Assembly: GCA_018907035.1 (NCBI GenBank)
Contig: JACCIC010000125.1
Span: forward strand, 1,240,001-1,304,000
Reading direction: 5' to 3'
Source of the DNA: Sycobia sp. Sy_11
Lineage: Eukaryota; Arthropoda; Insecta; Hymenoptera; Epichrysomallidae
Length of the DNA: 64,000 nucleotides
In this document: positions 53,935 through 64,000 of the stretch, piece by piece
How positions within the stretch are numbered: the stretch's first letter is position 1
Layout of the letters: the number at the start of each line of letters is the position of its first letter
Made by a program: the position numbers and the translations under genes
The notes under the pieces: generated by a model
What the model was told of the DNA's origin: nothing
Databases searched by the model: none
Seen by the model: only the letters and a program-made list of their open reading frames with translations

Positions 53935-55654
53935 AACATTGCGTACGGCGCATGTTACAAAGATGGCATGCCGTGTGATCAGAAGGTGCAGGCTAGGCTC
54001 TGTCCAAAAACATTTATTAATATTATAGAATATTAAATATATATTCTCCGGTCCACGAAATACGCTGTACACGATGTACGAAAGTAAACGGCTTAGAATC
54101 GAGGCTTGAAATATACACAGAGTCGACCACCGTTACGAAAACGTAAACAAACAGGCTCGGGGACTTCGCAGTTGTACACAATGTCGGCGCTATCGACTTT
54201 GGTGTTGAATAGAGATTGTTCGAATGCCTGATCAACATTTGATCGACACGTACATGCAGCCGCGGACATCCTATTAGAATCGCGGAAAAGGGCTCGAAGA
54301 GTGGGGTTTGGAGCCGCCGAAAAAGTGATCTGCTTGCGGAGGCGCGAGCGATCGCTCTCTTCGATTTGGGACGCCACAGCAGCTAGATCACGGAATATTT
54401 ACCAGGATGTTTAAGGAAGCAACAGCTTGGGATATAGGAGAAACGTGGTGAGTAAGGCATTGCCTTTATCGTAGTACCGCTGGGACTGGGCGAAGTGCGA
54501 ATGTCGCTGCGACGTGATCGCGTATAAAGATAGGAAGAGCCGGTTGGTTTCGCGCACGTGGGTCGACGTCGCGAGCTGGCCGAATAAAAAGCATGGGGGC
54601 CATTCACGTGCTTGATTGTCTGTGAATGGGTGTCCGACTCCCGCGACGGGCTGATTACTTATTGTAGCTGTCTGTCAGGTGTACGTGTTGGGTCGTAGAG
54701 TTTGGGAGTTGTCAGTGAGCACGCGATTGGGCCTCTCCCAGGTGTTGGACAGTGTCGTAACGTGGAGACGGGCGTCGGCGGGCGTCGGTGGCGGGCGCGT
54801 GGGATTGATCGGGCTAACGCGAATTGAAGCAAAGTGGATTAACGAGAATTTAACGGCTAAGTAGGGTTATAAGTTTCCGTCAGAAGTTGTGAATTCGGCG
54901 GGGCTTCCCGTGCGTGTCGGGATAGTTAGATGTGGTCTGAGGTACTGCCCGGGCGGCTTTTTTGCAGGGGGCTTTGGGGATCCGGTCAGTCGATGAGGTT
55001 GAACGCATCCTATCGTTAGCGGGTGTCTCAGGCGCACTGGCGTCTCCTGACACTAATTAGGGTTAAGAGTTAGAATAATGTAGGCTCATTTATAGAATAA
55101 GCGAGTAAGTTTACAGTTAGTCAGCGCCCAGGCTTCATTGGAGAGCCCTTGGACCTTGGGGATAAGATCCAGATAGTAGACACCGGGGTATCGGAGAAAA
55201 GGAAGAGTTATCTTTGGGTTATTTTTAACTTATCTTTGGTTATGTTTCATTATCTTTGGTTGTCTTTGACGGTATTTCTGGTTATCTTTGGTTAGCTTTA
55301 GTTATCTTTGGATATCTTTGGATATCTTTGGTTATCTTACGGTTGTCTACGACTGTCTTTTGGTTTGTCTGGATGTTTATAAATAAGTAAACTAAATCAT
55401 AGTAGGAATTGAGGAATTGAGCTCGCTCTAAAGTGCGCTTCCAAACCACCCCCTCTCCTGTCTACGACGGTAGGGCTGAGCCAGCCAAAAGCAGATGCTT
55501 AGGGCACTGCGAGACCATACCGGTAAGGGGTTACACCCCGACACATAACGTCTGGCGCCTGAGTATTTTACGTGAATCTCTTTCACGGGTGTCCCGGAGC
55601 CTTTGTAGCGGCGGATTCGCTGGGATTGGTCACTCGAGAAAAATCTCCCTTACA
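53932..55654 (+). mobile_element. Candidate solo LTR in a TA tract
   Basis: Begins TGTAACATTGCGTACGGCGC at 53932 and ends ...AATCTCCCTTACA at 55654. ATAT flanks both sides (53928-53931 and 55655-55658), giving a plausible 4-bp duplication with TG...CA ends. It is GC-rich throughout, with a TTATCTTTGG tandem array at 55205-55345. Length 1723 bp is long for an LTR but possible for gypsy types. Short frames such as 54093-54377 and 55433-55738 have no recognisable domain. No internal retroelement coding sequence adjoins it. Confidence 0.55.
55205..55345. repeat. Irregular minisatellite of TTATCTTTGG units
   Basis: About ten units of TTATCTTTGG/TTGTCTTTGG/ATATCTTTGG with 0-6 extra bases, inside the LTR. 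Confidence 0.85.
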
Positions 55655-55658
55655 ATAT

Positions 55659-56395
55659 ATATTATGACGGATGTAACAGAGTACCGCGACGAACTCACCC
55701 GAATGAACGAAAATGATGCACATGCGATCCCACCGTAAGAGAAATCTTAAGACGCTCATTCGCGCCGTCGCGCCTTGTACTAGGCACTGTCTCCCGTCCC
55801 CTTACCTGACCGTTACCACCCAAGTCGTCTCACTCATTCGCCCGTGATCCTCCCAGCTGACGAGCCAACACTAGCTGAGGAATTATCGTTTTGAGTGTTG
55901 GTATTTTAGTCTGTTGATAGTTTGAAGTATTATTAAATTAAAATAATATTATTTGAAACGTAAAGTACTACGAGATGTTGCAGCAAAAGTATCAAGGGTA
56001 TCTAGCTACTTGTAGCGAATGAATCCCAACTTTCTCAAAAGATTATTATATGTATAATTTGCCTGCAAAGATATTCCACACTATCAGTATTGAGGAAAAA
56101 CAGTTTATAATAATGATATCAATACGATAATAGATCAAATTCAGTATATGGCTAAAATTTTGAGAATATATCCTAGCTGGAAATCATTCAGATTCTGGAC
56201 CTACGTCCAGCGAAGAAAGTTATGATGTTGAGTAATCACTAGCAGTTGATATAGTACAAGTTATTATGTAAGAAATAAGAAGAGAAAATTTAAAAATGAA
56301 ATTTTTTAATCAAAAAAATTGATGTTTATAGAATGAGTTTATTTATGGTTTAATAGTAATAATATATAGGATAATAATAATAAATTATATATATA
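55659..56395. other. Unassigned, GC-rich then AT-rich
   Basis: 55660-55880 is GC-richer (ACCGCGACGAACTCACCCGA near 55683) and may be a further retroelement scrap. 56000-56250 has broken coding-like sequence (SDSGPTSSEESYDVE near 56190) that I do not recognise. Confidence 0.3.
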
Positions 56396-56397
56396 TT

Positions 56398-56461
<64 letters not shown>
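56398..56461. repeat. (TA)n microsatellite
   Basis: Perfect (TA)n of ~60 bp. Confidence 0.97.
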
Positions 56462-56466
<5 letters not shown>

Positions 56467-56727
56467 AAGTTTAATTATAGTTTTTATTAGAATGAATTTA
56501 TAGTTTTAGCTTTTAATCGAGATACATCCTACAATATGTAACTAAGCAAGAAAAATAAGAATAGAATTGTTATCGAAAAAGATATAAGTTGAATAGTCAT
56601 AATGGTGGTCAGTATTGAATAATCATATGTCTAGTATCTAAATAAAATTCAGGATGAGTGGAGGTGAATTAGTTAATGTGCCAAATCTCTCAAATCGCAT
56701 TATAAAGAACTAAGTTGACATAACATA

Positions 56728-57864
56728 TGATCAAATTTGACCGGGACATGTGCATTTAAACTCCGCGCGTAAACTGAATCGGTAAAATTTTTTTTCCTAT
56801 ATAGGTACAACCTTTCTTAATGTTCGTGTAAAATTTGAGCACCATATCTCCATTAGTGTGTGTTTGTCCGTTGTTTGTTTACGACCCGAAAAGTTCGTTT
56901 GGCGATATTGACTATGGAAGAAAAGTTGATCAACGACTTTGCTTGAAATTTTGTATTTTCAATGGGATTACGGCTACAGAATCGTTGAAAATGTTGCAGA
57001 AGTATTTTGGGGAGTCTACTTTATCGCGAATGTAAGTATTTGAGTGGCAAAAAACATTCAGTGAAGGTTGTGAAGTCGTCAAAACTTATCTCATACAAAT
57101 CGCTCACCTACCTCTGTTAACGACTCAACATATTTTGATTAATCTTTTGCGTATCAAGCGTGTCAATGCTAGACTCGTGCCAAAACATCTAAATCTTTTG
57201 CAAGAACAACGTCGATTACAGGTCGTAAAAGAGATGCTTCAAAATGTAGTTGAGGACCCTACATTCATTAAACGCATCATTACTGGTGACGAGACATGGG
57301 CTTATGAGCCGAAACCGAAAAAACCACGTCAAAGTCGGTCGAAAATCATGGTGAAGCTCAACGTTTTTTTCGATTACCATTGAGTGGTTTACGATGAATT
57401 CGTTCCAGGAGGTCAAACGGTCAATAATGTGTACTACTTGGCCGTTTTGAGGCGTCTACGTGAGGCAATTCGTCGTAAACGACCGGATTTTGGGCAGACA
57501 ATTCATGGTTTTTTCACCACGATAATGCGCCTGCACATTCCAGCATGTTTGTGTCTGATTTTTTGGCCAAACACGAAATGAAAGTCATCACTAAGTCACC
57601 GTATTCACGAGATTTGGCTCACTGTGACTTTTTCCTCTTTCCGGGGAACGCAGCATAAGTCCATTAAAGCTATGAAAAGTAATTCTCTAGAGGAACTGAA
57701 GTTAATCCCAGATGAGGCTTACAACAAGTGTATGGAAAATTGAATTAAGCGTTGGTATGCTTGTATTGGCTCAAAAGGAGCCTATTTTGAAGGCGATAAG
57801 AAATATTTGTATTAAAATACGTAAAAAAGTTGTTTTTTTGGTCAGTCCGGGTCAAATTTGATCA
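56728..57864 (+). mobile_element. mariner-like element (lineage 5), degenerate
   Basis: Ends TGATCAAATTTGACC(G)GGAC at 56728 and its reverse complement GTCCGGGTCAAATTTGATCA ending at 57864. The left flank is TA, the right CA. Length 1137 bp, somewhat short, suggesting internal deletions. Confidence 0.88.
56910..57815 (+). pseudogene. mariner-like transposase pseudogene (lineage 5)
   Basis: Fragments in order are RKVDQRLCLKFCIFNGITATE, LKMLQKYFGESTLSRM, VNARLVPKHLNLLQEQRR, FIKRIITGDETWAYEPKPKK with the first Asp, KIMVKLNVFFDYH then stop, VVYDEFVPGGQTVNN, and LREAIRRKRPDF. A frameshifted FTTIMRLHIPACLCLIF sits where HHDNAPAH should lie, then remnants of the SPDLAPCDFFLFP block in the other frame (57590-57650). 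NSLEELKLIPDEAYNKCMEN and GAYFEGDKKYLY follow to the end at ~57813. Several stops and at least two shifts make it dead. It belongs with the lineage at 31 kb rather than the 44-kb one, judging by GDETW and the EGD end. Confidence 0.87.
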
Positions 57865-58414
57865 CATGGTAGTGACGCTATGCGGCCATGATAATTCTTC
57901 ATTTCATCATTTTATTTGCTACTTGTTATTTATTGGCTAGATCAAAAATGATCTCATGCTACGTTACTTCTGTTACATGGAATACACATGTGTTACTTCT
58001 TCGGTTTATAAAATAATAAAATGAGATAACATAAATTTATAACAAAAATATGAGTGATCAATCTTGAAAAGAGTAAAGACGAGGATATGTATAGTGATCA
58101 TTATTGACTGCATTAATTAACTGTCTTTTCCTTCTTTTTTTCGTTTGTCATTTGACCTCTTGATATTAATGTTAATACATGTAGTAATTAAGTAAAATAT
58201 TGCTCAAATTTAAAATTTATGGACGTATAGATCTGACAACTCCATTCTTAGATATTTATCTAAACTGTATTATATATTCCTTGGTTGAAATAATGTTAAA
58301 TAAATTCTACATTTTGTTATTTTTGATGTGTATTCTATACTACAATGAGATTTGTACTATAATTATAACTATAATTCTACTGTAAATCTTTGTTTATTTA
58401 CAAATTATGTGCAG
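57865..58414. other. AT-rich DNA, no gene seen
   Basis: Nothing recognised. Confidence 0.4.
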
Positions 58415-58447
58415 GGAGTGAAGATATACAATTTGGGCACTATTAAG
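58415..58447 (+). CDS. Candidate 33-bp micro-exon (tentative)
   Basis: TTTGTTTATTTACAAATTAT-GTGCAG ends at 58414 and AAG|GTAAGT follows 58447, a good acceptor and a near-consensus donor enclosing 33 bases with an open frame (GVKIYNLGTIK). No neighbouring exons were found, and such pairs occur by chance in AT-rich DNA. Confidence 0.15.
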
Positions 58448-59555
58448 GTAAGTCAAAATACTGTTGTCTATCACAATCTGTGTGGTCTTTCAAAAGAACT
58501 GCATACTTCTTTGTATATGAGAAATAAGGCAATTACTACATGGAACTATTAAAGTAAATCTGTTAAGTAATAGATATAAAACTCCGTTAAGTGCTAGCTT
58601 TGAGACGTACATAAAAATTTATTTTTATTATTTAGTCTCAATTCAACACTCGTAGTGTCTTATATGATAGCATTTTTATATATTACATTATATTGTAGAA
58701 TAAATCGAATTAGTTACAGGATCATTTCAAGATAAAAATAATGTAAAGCTGACGCTGTATCAATTGCACTGTATCCATCATCAAGACATCAAGATTAGCA
58801 TGGATTAATTGCGATAAGCAGGATGCAACAGCTTCAATACATAGTTATGATTTTCAATAATAATGTTATTATATTTGCTCTATTAAATCGACAATTATGT
58901 GTACTGACAGATTAGCTAATATTGGTAATTAATCGATAATCATATCGTAGTACAGGACCAAAATGTTGTCCATGACATTTAAATAATTCCCGTACGGCGA
59001 AATAACTGATCATAGTTTTACGAATATAGCTAAAATCTTTCGATTCAATCTAAATTTTTCATTTCACACTTTAAAAGGTACAAATTGCAAGATTGTGCAA
59101 TTATCATATAAATTATTTAAAAATAATTTTTTGTTCATGATTATTTCTAAATTTATACTCGATAGTTAATAACAAGCATAATTAATAGAGCACATTCTTC
59201 AGAAAATTATTATACTAACTTGTATATGGTGTTAATTTAATTTGTTAAATAATATTTATTAATTATAAATAATTTTTATGCAGAGTTTAAAGATAAGAAA
59301 ATTATTTTTAAACCAATCCTGAAAAATTATTTAAATATTCAGAAAACTACCTCAGACCTCATCATAACATGATAATAGTTGTACGCAGCTATAGATTAAT
59401 TTTTTCGAATAGTGTAGATATTACATATTTATTAAATTGGTTAACTATTTGACACGACCTGATCGCCGCCGTGCATCTTCCCGCTTTTACTTTTTAAAAA
59501 TTTTGTTTGGAAACGTGCGAGGGACACTCCGTTTTGTGTCGATTTTCGCTGTTTA
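58448..59555. other. AT-rich DNA, no gene seen
   Basis: Nothing recognised. A GC-richer stretch at 59450-59560 precedes the gypsy remains. Confidence 0.4.
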
Positions 59556-59559
59556 AACA

Positions 59560-60620
59560 AGGTCTTAAAAAATCCTTATTCATTACCACAAATACAAGCA
59601 ATATTAGACAAAATAAAAGAGGCCAGATTCTTATTGTTAATAGATCTTAAAAAAGATTTTGCAAGATACAATTAATCGAACAACGCAAAGTACTTTCGAC
59701 ATTTACAGTACCAGAACGCGAACTTTTCAAGTTTAATGCAATAATGTTGTACTGTATACAGAACCAACCACCTTTCAACATCTAATAGACTCAATAAGTA
59801 CACCTGATAAGGCTCTTCATGCTTTTGATTACCTACACGATATCATAGTAGTTACAAAACCATATAAGAAATTGATGTTCTAGAACGGTTTTCAATAAGC
59901 TATAAGCAGCAAAGTTAAAGTTTAATCCTGAAAAATATGAACTTAGAATAACGCAACTTAAGAAATTAGGTCAGGTAATTAATGAAGAAGAATTTCACAC
60001 AGACCCAAAGAAAATATCGGCAGTTCAAGCAATCCCACCATCAAAAAACTAAAAAGAACTAAAAAATTTTTTCGATATGCTTTGTGGTATAGACGCTTCA
60101 TAAAACGTCTATTTACAACAGCAGCCTAACTAAATATTTTTTTGAAAAAGAAAAGTGACTAGATATGGAAAGAAGAGCAAAATAAAACTTCTGAAGCTCG
60201 TAAAATTAGTTTAACACAAGCTCCCATTATAGCGTATCCAAACTGGAATTACCCATTCATTATACAAACTCTTGTGAGCATACTGGACATTAGAGCTTTG
60301 TTAATTCAGATGGACGGCGAAACAGAGTATGCTATCGCCTACGAGAATCGCAAATTGGATGCAGCAGTAAAGAATCATTCTGTCACTGAGTTCGAATGCC
60401 TAGCGATTGGATGGGGCATAGGGACAAACTACCAGTAATTGGAGGGTTGCCCATTCACCATGGTAACTGATCATCAGTCACCTCGATAGCTGGAGAAATT
60501 GGGAAATTCATCAGAAAGATTGTGGATATTCGAACTATCTTGTTACATATGACAGTACATAATCGAAGTGCATATAAGACAATCATCATCAAAGTTGTAT
60601 AATTATTATATATTAGAAGT
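59560..60620 (+). pseudogene. Ty3/gypsy pol remains: reverse transcriptase and RNase H
   Basis: Read across frames: IKEARFLLLIDLKKDFARYN (RT motif A region) near 59610-59660, STFTVPERELFKFNAIM, and FDYLHDIIVVTKPYKK near 59825-59870, where YLDD has become YLHD. LKFNPEKYELRITQLKKLGQ follows, then VINEEEFHTDPKKISAVQAI near 59970-60040, the connection WYRRFIKR, and the RNase H start with AYPNWNYPFIIQT, YAIAYENRKLDAAVKNHSVT and EFECLAIGWG. VTDHQSP near 60467 is the next RNase H block. More than ten stops or shifts are seen. No protease, integrase or LTR could be tied to it. Confidence 0.83.
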
Positions 60621-61235
60621 AAAAGAGAAAACAAGTGCATTGTGCATTGATCAACAAAGCAACCGAATAATCGGACGAGTGACCAGAACAACAATTTCCG
60701 AGGTCATCTTTGCCGATCAAGTTTCAAGGCATAACAAAGCTATAAGCATATTCATCAGAATTTCTCATGATGAATAGCGTTCAAAAGGCTAACAAAATAC
60801 AGCATCATATTGAAGTCAACCGTCACACTGAGCACAGAAAATCAAAGCAGCCGCGTGATATTCAGTGTGGAAGTTACCGCAGCAACCATTGTATCAAACA
60901 CAGCATCCTACTCATTAATTGCGTTATTTAGTGATCGCACGTTCTCTCGTGAAATTATTAAGGTGACTGATCAACGATTCCACACCGAAAGACAACCATC
61001 ACATCAATTCACACACCTAAAAGCACTTACGAATAGAGGTCATCTCATCATTTGTATCGCAGCCAACACAGGATCACCAGTAGATTTACATTAAAATGGA
61101 TAATCTCCACGTTCTATTTCCAACCCTATTACCTATGCAACTTACGATCGACTCACTTAATTAGTGCTTAAAATATAGACTTTTCTCTTAGCAAAATTGG
61201 GGTCGAGATATTATTTCTTGTAAACTATAACAATG
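60621..61235. other. Unassigned retroelement-like DNA
   Basis: The 94-codon frame at 60810-61094 (STVTLSTENQSSRVIFSVEV) has no known domain. It lies between the gypsy remains and the BEL/Pao gag and may be a decayed part of either. Confidence 0.3.
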
Positions 61236-62395
61236 TGTGAAGCACAGTATAAGGTATTTGTTCAAAAAAGGGATATGTTAAGGGTAATGTTACACGTATC
61301 GTTAATTATTTTGAAAATTATTCCGATCTCGATATTGACAGCTTGGAAACTCGTAAAGTACAATTAGAAGAAGCGCGGCATTTGATTGAGTAAAATTTGA
61401 AATAAATGAATTATTAATAAATAAGTTCAACAACCAAGAAATAATTCATGCCGGAGAAGGAGAAAAAGTGCAATTTGATGATGTGTATTATAAGGATTCG
61501 AATTTTAGTAGCAAAAAACTTCGCGAATTAAATAATACTACTAATTAAGCGAATAGAGGTTTAAATACGAGTAATAATATAGGTACTACAAAACTGATTT
61601 ATCATGAAAATAACAGTCTGTTGCTAAAAATTGAAATACGTCCGTTTGATGGCTATCCATTAGAGTGGATTAGTTTTCGCAACACGTTTGAATCGGTAGT
61701 TTATTCAAGTACTATAATACCGGCGGTACAAAAGTTTGATCTATTGAAAAATTCTTTGCGTGGAAGTTTGACTACAGTTATTGAGTTATGAAGTGCCTCA
61801 AACGAAAACTATAACATAGCGTGGGAATTCATAAAATCTAGGTGCAATAAGCCGCGACAAATAGTATACGCCCATATTAAGTTGATGTTAGAGCTACCAG
61901 AAATAACAAAAGATTCACCTATCAATATTAGAAATCGACAAAAAAAGGTAATGATGCACTATCACGCCTTAAAAGCTCATAAAGAACCCGTTGAAACATG
62001 GAATTCGGTATTAGTATATATTATAAGTCAAAAACTTTACAAAAATAACGTGGGAACGTACCCTTGAAGAAAACCATCTCCCTACATTTACAGATTTAAT
62101 GAATTTCTTCGCCAAACGGGACGGTGATAAAATCACCGCGGCGATGATACAAAAACTATTGGAATCCTTACGAATAAAAAAATACTCATAAAACTAGTCA
62201 TAGATCACATCAAGCATTAAATTATCGAAACCAAGCTTCTGTCAGTACACAAAGGGCCAAATGCGCATACTGCAATGCCGCGCATTTCATATTTCAGTGT
62301 GAGAAATTTTTATACTTATCCCCTCAAGATAGATGCAATGCGGCCAGGGCAAAACAATTATGTATGAGGAAGTAGCGAGTCATGTAACGAGGAAG
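61236..62395 (+). pseudogene. BEL/Pao gag (DUF1759-type) pseudogene
   Basis: Begins near 61262 with KKGYVKGNVTRIVNYFENYS and SLETRKVQLEEARHLIE, the N-terminal gag pattern of BEL/Pao. The body has LLKIEIRPFDGYPLEWISFR, NTFESVVYSS, KFDLLKNSLRG and ENYNIAWEFIKSRCNKPRQI, typical DUF1759 motifs. LEENHLPTFTDLMNFFAKRD follows, then a decayed zinc-knuckle region (CAYCNAAHFIFQCEKF near 62265). Several stops (e.g. after FVE.., ~61395, ~61548, ~61790) and shifts interrupt it. BEL/Pao gag and pol form one polyprotein, consistent with the downstream sections. Confidence 0.85.
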
Positions 62396-62524
62396 TATAT
62401 ATCGGTAGCATGCAATAAATGCCAGAAAAGACATAACACCTTGTTGCATGTCAACAACTCGTATACTCCCGTAAACGTTCAAGAAACTAGATCGGAAGCT
62501 CCGTGATTAACCAAAACACCCAAA

Positions 62525-62770
62525 ATAACCTATGCTATTTTGCATGACTCAAAAGTTTTATTAAGCACGGGAACCGTAAAAATACTAGATAAATTTAATC
62601 GCGAGCATGAATGTAAAGTATTCTTGGATGGATGTTCCCAATCATACTTTATTACCGAAAGATTAGCGGAAATATTACATTTAACAAAAACAAAAATTGA
62701 CTTGCCATTCGCTGGAATCGGGCAGATTACGACGCGCGCTAAATTTACTGTCAAAACAAAGATAAGTTAG
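62525..62770 (+). pseudogene. BEL/Pao aspartic protease region
   Basis: 76-residue frame: VLLSTGTVKILDKFNREHEC, then KVFLDGCSQSYFITERLAEI, where the active-site DSGS/DTGS triad reads DGCS. KTKIDLPFAGIGQI follows, matching the flap region of the DUF1758-type retropepsin. The frame ends at a TAG near 62768 and resumes with SFESELEFVALPAITNMLPS. The altered active site and stop show that it is dead. Confidence 0.82.
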
Positions 62771-64000
62771 CGTATCAATTCATTCGAATCTGAATTAGAA
62801 TTTGTAGCATTACCAGCCATAACAAATATGTTGCCTTCAAAATTTGTAAATAAGAAACATATATCACTCCCGCATAACGTTCAGCTCACAGATCCTGAAT
62901 TCAACTGTCCGTTAAAAATTGACGCGCTTATAGGTACAACGATATTCTACAAATTACTTTCAATAGATAAATAAAATTGTTCAACAACTCCAATATAAAA
63001 TTACCGAAAATGTTTCTTGGCTGGATTGTAATGTGCAAAGTACCGACTCAGGATCAGAGTTCCGCGTTTAAGAGTTGTAATTTAATCACACTTGAAAATC
63101 AGGTATCGCGTTTTTGGAAGCTAGAAGTAATTCCCAATAAAAAATATCTATCTGCTGATGAAAAATCATGCGAAATATATTCACTAACCACCAAATGTGA
63201 CGCGACCAGTAGATATATTGTGAAACTACCATTTAATGAGAAGAAATCCAATACCGGTACATCATATGAAATCGCACTTAAGCATTTTTATTCGTTAGAA
63301 CAAAGATTGTCTAAAGATAGTGGGCTTAAATAAAATTTTGTTCAATTTATCAACGAATATCATTCTTTATATCATATGCAAGAAATTACACAGAGTGATA
63401 ATCCAGATGAAGTTTATTATATACCACTTCACGCCGTTATTGAAGAAGGAAATGAAACAACAAAGCTCCACGTAATATTTTAAGGGTATTCAAAATCTTT
63501 ATCAAATACAGCATTAAACGACGCGTTATTATTATTAACCGGTCCGATAATTCAGGATGAATTAATATTTATTATTATGCAATTTAGACTAAAAAAGATT
63601 GTTCTTGCTGCTAATCTGCAAAAGATGTACCGGTAACTCAAAATTTATCAAACAGACGCTAAGTATCAAAAGATACTTTGGAGAGAAAATAGAAACGACA
63701 ATATTCGCTTGTTTCAGCTGACCACTGTAACGCAAGGTACAGGCCAGCCTCCTTTCTTGCCGCACGTACATTGTATCAGCTTGTAACCTATGAGGGAAGT
63801 ACATACCCGTTAGCTTCGGAAGCTTTAAAAAATTACTGCTATGTAGATGGCTTACTGATAGGTGTCGGCACAGTTCATGAAGCATTAGCATTAAAAAATC
63901 AATTGATTAAATTATTAGGCACTGCGGGATTTACTTTGCATAAATTGGCCTCCAATAAGTTAGATAATTTGCACGATTCTTATGATATAAACAATTTAAA
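62771..64000 (+). pseudogene. BEL/Pao reverse transcriptase region, running off the window
   Basis: 62880-62970 encodes the RT approach (LPHNVQLTDPEFNCPLKIDA, LIGTTIFYKLL). 62977-63333 gives LITLENQVSRFWKLEVIPNK and YIVKLPFNEKKSNTG, the connector typical of BEL/Pao RT. 63480-63660 has KSLSNTALNDALLLLTGPII and KKIVLAANLQKMYR, where the catalytic Asp of the DIEKM-type motif is Asn. 63765-64000 in another frame reads YQLVTYEGSTYPLASEALKN and CYVDGLLIGVGTVHEALALK, with YVDD changed to YVDG. The gene continues past 64000. Multiple frame breaks are present. Confidence 0.85.

Noticed and set aside
53705..54072. Frames containing long IYIYIY runs (also near 6658, 10211, 22403, 22767)
   Set aside because: They are (TA)n tracts. 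Only the short PLE motif flanking one of them is real.

Overview
The window reads as AT-rich, repeat-dense DNA from an animal genome, most likely an insect. A hymenopteran such as an ant fits the mix of R1-like, mariner, Penelope-like, piggyBac, Helitron, gypsy and BEL/Pao elements, but no host gene is present that could prove it. I could not confirm one intact host protein-coding gene. Nearly everything recognisable is a mobile element or its remains, often nested, separated by AT-rich DNA and long (TA)n, (CT)n, (AC)n and (ATT)n microsatellites.

Layout. 1-4510: an R1-clade non-LTR retrotransposon with gag zinc knuckles, endonuclease, broken RT and C-terminal knuckle. 5.0-7.0 kb: an unclassified repeat family with built-in microsatellites, repeated inverted at 22.6-23.6 kb. 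9.6-10.5, 20.5-22.5 and 29.5-30.0 kb: three copies of a non-autonomous Helitron-like family (3' hairpin plus CTAG|T) whose body is a ~60-bp minisatellite that switches orientation at a shared point; the middle copy is expanded and carries a 240-bp higher-order repeat. 11.4-13.6 kb: hAT/DUF4371 pseudogene, LTR fragment, mariner end, Tc1 remnant. 13.8-15.9 kb: a Penelope-like element (PLE) with RT and GIY-YIG domains between inverted repeats that carry hammerhead-ribozyme-like cores. Further PLE pieces lie at 24.1-25.3, 28.9-29.4, 38.2-38.8 and 52.0-53.9 kb. 16.7-18.5 kb: piggyBac pseudogene.

25.7-36 kb: a possible Polinton polymerase scrap, a candidate solo LTR (26.2-27.6 kb), LTR-like GC-rich blocks, and two mariners. 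37-41.6 kb: a large diverged inverted repeat holding a PLE unit and interrupted by another candidate LTR. 44-46 kb: a mariner with a complete catalytic triad and one in-frame stop, sitting inside a separate palindromic element. 47.8-57.9 kb: three more mariner lineages, a LINE 3' end, a pair of tRNA-related SINE-like repeats, and a solo LTR in a TA tract. 59.6-64 kb: gypsy pol remains, then a BEL/Pao element that runs off the window.

The elements do not form a pathway. Their relations are nesting (a mariner in a PLE arm, LTRs in TA tracts, an LTR fragment in a hAT gene) and amplification of non-autonomous forms. The parts most worth attention are the orientation-switching Helitron minisatellite, the ribozyme-bearing PLE arms and the two nested palindromes. 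Three short candidate host exons (19.3, 50.3 and 58.4 kb) are weak.
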